A stretch of DNA of 64,000 bases, from the NCBI RefSeq assembly GCF_041397485.1, contig NZ_JAWKWO010000002.1, positions 62,001-126,000 on the forward strand. Reading direction: 5' to 3'. The notes below the pieces were generated by a model, which saw only the letters and a list, made by a program, of their open reading frames with translations, was not told the DNA's origin and did not search any database. The DNA comes from Zhengella sp020637775. Its GTDB lineage: Bacteria > Pseudomonadota > Alphaproteobacteria > Rhizobiales > Rhizobiaceae. Positions 58,720 to 64,000 of this stretch are shown here, one piece after another. The first letter of the stretch is position 1. Each line of letters opens with the position of its first letter. The translations under genes and the position numbers were made by a program.

Positions 58720-59858
58720 TGTCGGGTGGTCTCGCTCAGCCGGTCACCGGCTTCGACGTCTGGCATTGTGCCTTGCCGGTCACCGGGCGGCGCGACCACG
58801 GTATCGGTGCGATCGCGGGCAAGGTCGAGGTCATCATCCTGCGCCTGACGGCCGAAGACGGCACCGAAGGTTTCGGCGAGGCCGCGCCCTGGGTGGTCTT
58901 CACCGGCTCGCCGGAAGCCAGTTTCGCCGCGCTGGACCGTTACATGCGCCCACATGTCATCGGCCGGCCGGTGGCGGACATGGCGGCCATTCTCACCGAT
59001 GCCAGCCGCGCCGTGGTCCACTGCACCGAGGCCAAGGCGGCGCTGGATTCCGCCTTGCACGATCTGGCCGGGAGGCTCACCGGCCGCCGCGTCTGCGCCA
59101 TGCTTGGCGGTGGCGATGATCCGGCGCCGATCCCGCTCTCCTGCTCCATCGCAAACCCCGATTTCGAAGCCGACAAGGCGCTGCTGGAGCGGTTGGCGGC
59201 GGATGCGGTGGGCATCGTCAAGCTGAAGACCGGCTTTGCCGGCCATGCCTTCGACCTGATGCGGCTGGAATGGATTCGCGAGCATCATCCCGCCATGCAA
59301 GTCCGCATCGATTACAATCAGGGTCTTTCCCGTCAGGCGGCTCTCGAACAGGTGCCCGAGATCGCCGGTTTCATGCCCGATTTCATAGAACAGCCGGTCG
59401 CCGCCGGCGATTGGGCGACCATGGCTGATTTGCGCATGAAGCTGGATGTGCCGCTGCTGGCCGACGAAAGCGTGTTCGGCCCCGAGGACATGGAGCGCGC
59501 CGCCCGGGAGGGGATTTGCGACGGTGTCTCGGTCAAGATCATGAAGACAGGCGGTCTGAAGCGGGCGCAAGCCGTGGCGCGCATGGCGGCTGAGGCCGGC
59601 CTTTCAGCCTATGGAGGCGACATGTTCGAGACCGGGCTTGCGCATCTGGCCGGGGCACACATGATTGCCGCCACGCCCGAAATCACGCTGGGCTGCGAGT
59701 TTTACCAGGCGCGGTATTTCTTGGCAGGGGATCTGCTCGAGACACCGTTCCCCGTCAGCGGCGGCCATGTCATGCTGCCGCCGGGGCCGGGACTGGGCAT
59801 CGGGCCGGACATGGCGAAAGTCCGGCACTACAGCATGGCCGCATCAGAACATCGATAA
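58719..59858 (+). CDS. Enolase-superfamily (MLE subgroup) enzyme
   Basis: The 379-residue protein has the muconate-lactonising subgroup residues: Lys168/Lys170 in VKLKTG, Asp198 in IDYNQGLS, Glu224 in IEQPV, Asp249 in ADESVFG and Lys273/Lys276 in VKIMKTGG. The subgroup includes cycloisomerases, dipeptide epimerases, N-succinylamino-acid racemases and hydroxyproline-betaine epimerase. An amino-acid-type substrate fits the next gene. ATG 58719 overlaps the TPP enzyme stop. Confidence 0.83.
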   Translation: MSGGLAQPVTGFDVWHCALPVTGRRDHGIGAIAGKVEVIILRLTAEDGTEGFGEAAPWVVFTGSPEASFAALDRYMRPHVIGRPVADMAAILTDASRAVVHCTEAKAALDSALHDLAGRLTGRRVCAMLGGGDDPAPIPLSCSIANPDFEADKALLERLAADAVGIVKLKTGFAGHAFDLMRLEWIREHHPAMQVRIDYNQGLSRQAALEQVPEIAGFMPDFIEQPVAAGDWATMADLRMKLDVPLLADESVFGPEDMERAAREGICDGVSVKIMKTGGLKRAQAVARMAAEAGLSAYGGDMFETGLAHLAGAHMIAATPEITLGCEFYQARYFLAGDLLETPFPVSGGHVMLPPGPGLGIGPDMAKVRHYSMAASEHR

Positions 59859-59935
59859 TTTATTGACAAATTCTTGACGTGTGTCACGATCATGCTCAGG
59901 AAACCGCAGGAGCCGGGGAAGGGGACGGAACAGGA

Positions 59936-61195
59936 ATGGATGCCAGCGAGCGGAAAGGCAGGACCGTTGCGGTGATCGGCGCCGGCATTGTCGGTGTCTC
60001 GACGGCGATATGGCTGCAACGTGACGGCCATGACGTCATCCTGATCGACCGCGCCGGACCGGGCGAGGGAACCAGCTTCGGCAATGGCGGCGTGCTGGCC
60101 TCCTGCTCCGTCGTCCCGGTCACCGTCCCGGGGCTCATCGGCAAGGCGCCGCGCATGCTGTTCGACCCGCGCCAGCCGCTGTTCCTGAAGTGGGGCTACC
60201 TGCCGAAGCTTTTGCCCTGGCTCATCCGCTATCTCGGCCATGCCAATGCCGATGCCGTGAAGCGGCGTGCCGCTGCGCTCTTTCCGATCATTGGCGACAG
60301 CCTCGCCGATCACCAGGCGCTGGCTACCGGAACCGGGGCGGAAAAATGGATCCGGCCGTCCGACTATCTTTTCCTCTACAACGATCGCGCCCATTTCGAG
60401 AGCGATGCGTTCGGCTGGTCGATCCGGAAGGAGCACGGCTTCACCTGGGACGTTCTTGAAGGCAGGGACTTTACGGACTACGATTCCGCCTATGGACCCG
60501 CCCTCGATTGCGCGGTGCGGCTGAAGGACCATGGCGTTATCCGCGATCCCGGGCAATATGTGAAGGATCTCGCCGCCCATGCCGAACGCCAGGGCGCGCG
60601 CGTGCTCAAGGCCGATGTGACGGACATCGTGCGGGAAAACGGCCGGGTGACAGGCGTCCGCGCCGGGGGTGAAACGATAGAGTGCGATGCCGCCGTCGTC
60701 GCGACCGGCGTCTGGTCCGGCCCGCTGGCCGCCAGACTGGGTGTCAGGGTGCCCATCGAGACCGAGCGCGGCTATCATCTGGAATTGTGGGAGCCGAACA
60801 TCACGCCGCGCTCTCCGGTTGCCGTGGCCTCGGGCAAGTTTGTCGTCACGCCCATGGAAGGCCGGTTGCGCCTGGCCGGCATCGTCGAGTTCGGCGGACT
60901 GGAAGCGCCCGCCTCGCGCGCGCCATTCCGGCTGCTGGAGGCCAATGTGCGCGCCGCCATTCCGGGCCTCGAATGGAAGGAGACGCGCGAATGGATGGGC
61001 CATCGCCCGGCGATCGCCGATTCCATCCCTGTCATCGGCGAGGTGCCCGGGGTGCCCGGCGCATTCCTTGGTTTCGGGCATGACCATGTCGGCCTGACCG
61101 GCGGGCCGAAGACCGGGCGGGTGCTGGCGCAGCTTGTGGCAGGCAGAACACCCAACATGGATCTTGCGCCCTATTCGCCATCGCGGTTTGAATAG
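59936..61195 (+). CDS. FAD-dependent D-amino-acid dehydrogenase-like oxidoreductase
   Basis: The 419-residue protein has a dinucleotide motif (VAVIGAGIVGVSTAIWLQRDG), the DadA-type GTSFGNGG and GYHLELWEPN segments, and a C-terminal RPAIADSIPVIGEVPG and GHDHVGLTGGPKTGRV. DadA/HypO-like enzymes oxidise D-amino acids or D-hydroxyproline in the membrane. ATG 59936 is chosen over an earlier frame start. It is followed by a TRAP transporter, so the cluster likely imports and oxidises an amino-acid-type compound. Confidence 0.82.
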   Translation: MDASERKGRTVAVIGAGIVGVSTAIWLQRDGHDVILIDRAGPGEGTSFGNGGVLASCSVVPVTVPGLIGKAPRMLFDPRQPLFLKWGYLPKLLPWLIRYLGHANADAVKRRAAALFPIIGDSLADHQALATGTGAEKWIRPSDYLFLYNDRAHFESDAFGWSIRKEHGFTWDVLEGRDFTDYDSAYGPALDCAVRLKDHGVIRDPGQYVKDLAAHAERQGARVLKADVTDIVRENGRVTGVRAGGETIECDAAVVATGVWSGPLAARLGVRVPIETERGYHLELWEPNITPRSPVAVASGKFVVTPMEGRLRLAGIVEFGGLEAPASRAPFRLLEANVRAAIPGLEWKETREWMGHRPAIADSIPVIGEVPGVPGAFLGFGHDHVGLTGGPKTGRVLAQLVAGRTPNMDLAPYSPSRFE

Positions 61196-61256
61196 GCGCT
61201 CCACGCAGACAACAAGAACAAGAAACGATCAACACCAACCGAAATGGGAGACTGAC

Positions 61257-62231
61257 ATGAAGACACTTGCAAGACTGCTGGCCGCCACGGCCATGACCAC
61301 GGTGGCCGCAACCGCGGCCCAGGCCGAGAAGTGGGACATGCCGATGGCCTATGCGGCCACCAATTTCCACTCCGAGGTCGGCGCCGAATTCGCCAAATGC
61401 GTGACGGAAGCCACGGGCGGCGACCTGGAGATCGTCACCCACCCCTCCGGCTCGTTGTTCAAGGGCAACGAGATCAAGCGCGCCGTGCAGACCGGCCAGG
61501 CCAATATCGGCGAGCGCCTGCTTTCGGCCCATGGCAATGAGAACCCGCTCTACGAGGTGGATTCCATTCCCTTCCTCGTCTCCTCCTTCGACCAGCACGA
61601 AAAGCTGTGGTCGATCGCCGAACCCTATGTGAGCAAGGTCCTGGCCGGCGACAACCTGCACTATCTCTATTCGGTGCCGTGGCCGCCCCAGGGGCTCTAC
61701 ATCAACAAGCCGATCAGCAGCGTGGACGACCTCAAGGGCGTCAAGTTCCGCTCCTACTCCACCGCGACGGCCCGCATGGCGGAACTGACCGGCATGCTGC
61801 CGGTGCAGGTCGAGGCGGCGGAACTGAGCCAGGCGCTGGCCACCGGCGTTGCCGAGAGCTTCATCTCGTCCGGCGCAACCGGCTATGACCGCAAGGTGTG
61901 GGAACAGCTTTCCAACTTCTACGAGGTTGACGCCTGGCTGCCGCGCAACGCCGTGTTCGTCAACATGGACGCCTGGAATGGCCTCGACGATGCCACCAAG
62001 ACGGCCATGAACGATTGCGCCGCCAAGGCCGCAGAACAGGGTCTTGCCCGCTCGAAGGACTACACCCAGTTCACGCTCAACGGCCTGAAGGAAAACGGCA
62101 TGACCGTCGAGCGCGCCAGCGACGAGCTGATGAACGGCCTGAAGGCCGTCGGCGAGACGATGACGCAGGAATGGCTGGACAAGGCCGGCGACGACGGCAA
62201 GGCCATCGTCGAGGCTTACAAGAACCAGTAA
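61257..62231 (+). CDS. TRAP transporter substrate-binding protein (DctP)
   Basis: The 324-residue protein has a signal peptide (cleavage after TAAQA) and DctP features: AVQTGQANIGERLLSAHG, IPFLVSSFDQ, WPPQGLYINKPISSVDDLKG (the carboxylate-binding strand) and FRSYSTATARMAELTG. It binds an organic acid in the periplasm. GGGAGACTGAC precedes ATG 61257. Confidence 0.9.
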   Translation: MKTLARLLAATAMTTVAATAAQAEKWDMPMAYAATNFHSEVGAEFAKCVTEATGGDLEIVTHPSGSLFKGNEIKRAVQTGQANIGERLLSAHGNENPLYEVDSIPFLVSSFDQHEKLWSIAEPYVSKVLAGDNLHYLYSVPWPPQGLYINKPISSVDDLKGVKFRSYSTATARMAELTGMLPVQVEAAELSQALATGVAESFISSGATGYDRKVWEQLSNFYEVDAWLPRNAVFVNMDAWNGLDDATKTAMNDCAAKAAEQGLARSKDYTQFTLNGLKENGMTVERASDELMNGLKAVGETMTQEWLDKAGDDGKAIVEAYKNQ

Positions 62232-62240
62232 GCCGTTGAC

Positions 62241-62268
62241 GGGCCGGCGGCGGGCAGTTCGCCGGCCC
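62241..62268 (+). terminator. Attenuating terminator between dctP and dctQ genes
   Basis: GGGCCGGCG and CGCCGGCCC form a 9-bp stem with a ten-base loop, followed by TTCTCTTT. Partial termination here would give more binding protein than membrane components, common in transporter operons. Confidence 0.75.
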
Positions 62269-62323
62269 TTCTCTTTCGCCGCTTCACGCTCCAGACAAGC
62301 CGACTGCGCAAGGGGGGACAGCC

Positions 62324-62857
62324 ATGCTCGCCGCAGGCCGCGCGCTTCGCCGCATTCTCGATGCCCTTTACCTGGCCGGGGGTATCATCGCCGCCTTCTT
62401 CACCGTGGCCATTCTCGCGCTGATCGTGGCGCAGATGCTGGCGCGCTGGACCGGCCACGTCTTTCCCGGCGCGACCGACTATGCCGGCTATTGCATGGCG
62501 GGGGCCTCTTTCTTCGCCTTCGCCTATGCGCTGAATCATGGAGCCCATATCCGCGTTTCGCTGTTTCTTCATGCCCTTGGCGAAAAGCGGTTCTGGGGCG
62601 AACTGTGGTGTTTCGCCATCGGCACGGCGGCATCCACCTATTTCGCCTGGTATGCCGTGCGCGGTGCCTGGTGGTCCTGGAAGCTGAACGACATCAGCCA
62701 GGGCCTCGATGCCACGCCGGTCTGGATCCCGCAGATTTCCATGGTGGCGGGAACGGTGTTGCTCGCCATCGCCTTCTGGGACCATCTGGTCCGCCTTGTC
62801 TTCACCGGCGCGCATGGCATCACCACCGATGCCGTCAGCCAGAGCCATGCGGAGTGA
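62324..62857 (+). CDS. TRAP transporter small membrane subunit (DctQ)
   Basis: The 177-residue protein has four membrane helices with the DctQ block GATDYAGYCMAGASFFAFAYALNHGAHIRVSL. It stabilises the large permease. AAGGGGGGA precedes ATG 62324. Confidence 0.87.
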   Translation: MLAAGRALRRILDALYLAGGIIAAFFTVAILALIVAQMLARWTGHVFPGATDYAGYCMAGASFFAFAYALNHGAHIRVSLFLHALGEKRFWGELWCFAIGTAASTYFAWYAVRGAWWSWKLNDISQGLDATPVWIPQISMVAGTVLLAIAFWDHLVRLVFTGAHGITTDAVSQSHAE

Positions 62858-62863
62858 CGCATC

Positions 62864-64000
62864 ATGGAACAGCTCGCTCCCATCGCAATCTTCCTTTTCG
62901 TTCTCTTCCTGCTGCTCGGTTCAGGTGTCTGGGTCGGCCTGTCGCTGCTCGGCGTTGCCTATGTCGGCATGGAGCTTTTCACCAGCCGCCCGGCCGGCGA
63001 TGCCATGATCACGACGATCTGGACCGCCTCGTCCTCGTGGACGCTGACGGCCCTGCCGCTCTTCATCTGGATGGGTGAGATCCTCTATCGCACGCGTCTC
63101 TCCGAAGACATGTTCCGTGGCCTGTCGCCCTGGATGGCGCCGCTGCCCGGCGGTCTCGTCCATACCAACATCGTCGGCTGTACCGTGTTTGCCGCCGTAT
63201 CCGGCTCCTCGGCCGCCACGCTGACCACGGTCGGCAAGATGTCGATCCCCGAACTGCGCAAGCGCAACTATCCCGAACGCATGATCATCGGCACCCTGGC
63301 CGGTGCGGCCACGCTGGGCCTGATGATTCCGCCCTCGCTCACCCTCATCGTCTACGGTGTCACGATCAACGAATCGATCACCAAGCTCTTCATGGCCGGT
63401 GTCGTTCCCGGCCTCGTCCTGGCCGCCATGTTCATGGCTTATGTCGCCATCATGTCGCGTGTGTCGAAAGACTTCGCGCCGGACCCGGAACAGCGGATGA
63501 CTTTCGGCCAGAAGGTGCGCAATTCGCGTTTCCTTTTGCCCGTCATCAGCCTCATCCTCGTCGTCATCGGCTCGATGTATCTGGGCTATGCCACGGCCAC
63601 GGAGGCCGCTGCCTTCGGCGTCATCGGCGCGCTCGTGCTTGCCGCCACCCAGGGCTCGCTTTCCCTGTCCACCTTTGCCGAAAGCCTGATGGGCGCGGTG
63701 CGCACATCCGCCATGATCGCGCTCATCCTGGCAGGGGCAGCCTTCCTGTCGCTGTCCATGGGCTTCACCGGCCTGCCGCGCGGCCTGGCCGATTTCATCG
63801 CCTCGCTGGAACTGAGCCGTTTCGAACTGCTGATGGCGCTGCTGGTCTTCTACATCATCCTCGGCTGCTTTCTCGACGGAATCTCCTCCGTCGTGCTGAC
63901 CATGGCGGTGGTGGAACCGATGATCCGCCAGGCCGGCATCGACTTCATCTGGTTCGGCATCTTCATCGTGGTCGTGGTGGAAATGGCCCAGATCACGCCG
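62864..64000 (+). CDS. TRAP transporter large permease (DctM), runs off the window
   Basis: The visible 379 residues show a DctM-type membrane protein: SSSWTLTALPLFIWMGEILYRT, NIVGCTVFAAVSGSSAATLTTVGKMSIPEL, LMIPPSLTLIVYGVTI and ILGCFLDGISSVVLTMAVVEPM. It is the ion-coupled transport channel. The last 40-60 residues lie outside. It overlaps nothing and starts six bases after dctQ. Confidence 0.9.
   Translation, partial: MEQLAPIAIFLFVLFLLLGSGVWVGLSLLGVAYVGMELFTSRPAGDAMITTIWTASSSWTLTALPLFIWMGEILYRTRLSEDMFRGLSPWMAPLPGGLVHTNIVGCTVFAAVSGSSAATLTTVGKMSIPELRKRNYPERMIIGTLAGAATLGLMIPPSLTLIVYGVTINESITKLFMAGVVPGLVLAAMFMAYVAIMSRVSKDFAPDPEQRMTFGQKVRNSRFLLPVISLILVVIGSMYLGYATATEAAAFGVIGALVLAATQGSLSLSTFAESLMGAVRTSAMIALILAGAAFLSLSMGFTGLPRGLADFIASLELSRFELLMALLVFYIILGCFLDGISSVVLTMAVVEPMIRQAGIDFIWFGIFIVVVVEMAQITP

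Noticed and set aside
1..64000. CRISPR arrays, rRNA genes and origin-like sites
   Set aside because: No regularly spaced direct repeats, no rRNA sequence and no DnaA-box clusters were seen on reading through.

Overview
The window looks like the chromosome of a GC-rich alphaproteobacterium, probably of the Hyphomicrobiales (rhizobial order) or a close relative. Reasons are the GC-rich coding style, the Gci/KdgD/Udh uronate pathway, protoglobin chemoreceptors, Ugp and TRAP transporters, and frequent GTG/TTG starts with ATGA-type overlaps. No database search was possible. Family calls rest on motifs and recall of the families; gene symbols are given only where the match is clear.

Region 1 (1-8464) is the right-hand part of an integrated island. 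It carries lspA (3' end only), a DsbB/DsbA-like pair, an MntR-type repressor facing a two-domain multicopper oxidase and a ZIP transporter, then a copper-delivery set (SCO, PCu(A)C, SCO, DUF411). It ends with a P4-type tyrosine integrase and a 45-base copy of the 3' end of a tRNA-Arg(CCG), the expected attachment-site scar.

Region 2 (8465-21345) is chromosomal: a metallo-beta-lactamase-fold hydrolase, an envelope/stress operon (a 22-residue membrane peptide, DUF883, holin-like, DUF3618, YihY), and a DUF421 gene split by an IS110-family element. The element has the two-base core at both junctions and a noncoding end that folds like a bridge RNA. Next come the uronate oxidation genes gci-kdgD/udh with paired operators, a flavin monooxygenase, and a long gene-free stretch full of inverted repeats.

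Region 3 (about 21640-29060) is the most novel part. It encodes a Ser/Gly-repeat lipoprotein, an Asn-rich secreted protein, a CsgG/HfaB-type pore with a long extra C-terminal domain, two paralogous secreted proteins, a small unknown protein and a TPR/O-GlcNAc-transferase-like enzyme. A shared 16-base palindrome lies upstream of several of these genes. I read this as a curli/holdfast-anchor-like surface fibre system that may include glycosylation.

Region 4 (29006-41859) holds an RND pump with its adaptor, a four-gene operon (FMO, symporter, epimerase, SDR) divergent from a TetR regulator, and two soluble chemoreceptors (PAS and protoglobin). Region 5 (41948-55323) holds glycerate kinase, gluconokinase and 6-phosphogluconate dehydrogenase, a LysR regulator with ugpBAEC, and a second RND pump with adaptor and DUF2892 protein. 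Region 6 (55474-64000) is a GntR-controlled catabolic cluster of unknown substrate: racemase-like protein, TPP enzyme, enolase-superfamily enzyme, FAD amino-acid dehydrogenase-like protein and a TRAP transporter that runs off the window.
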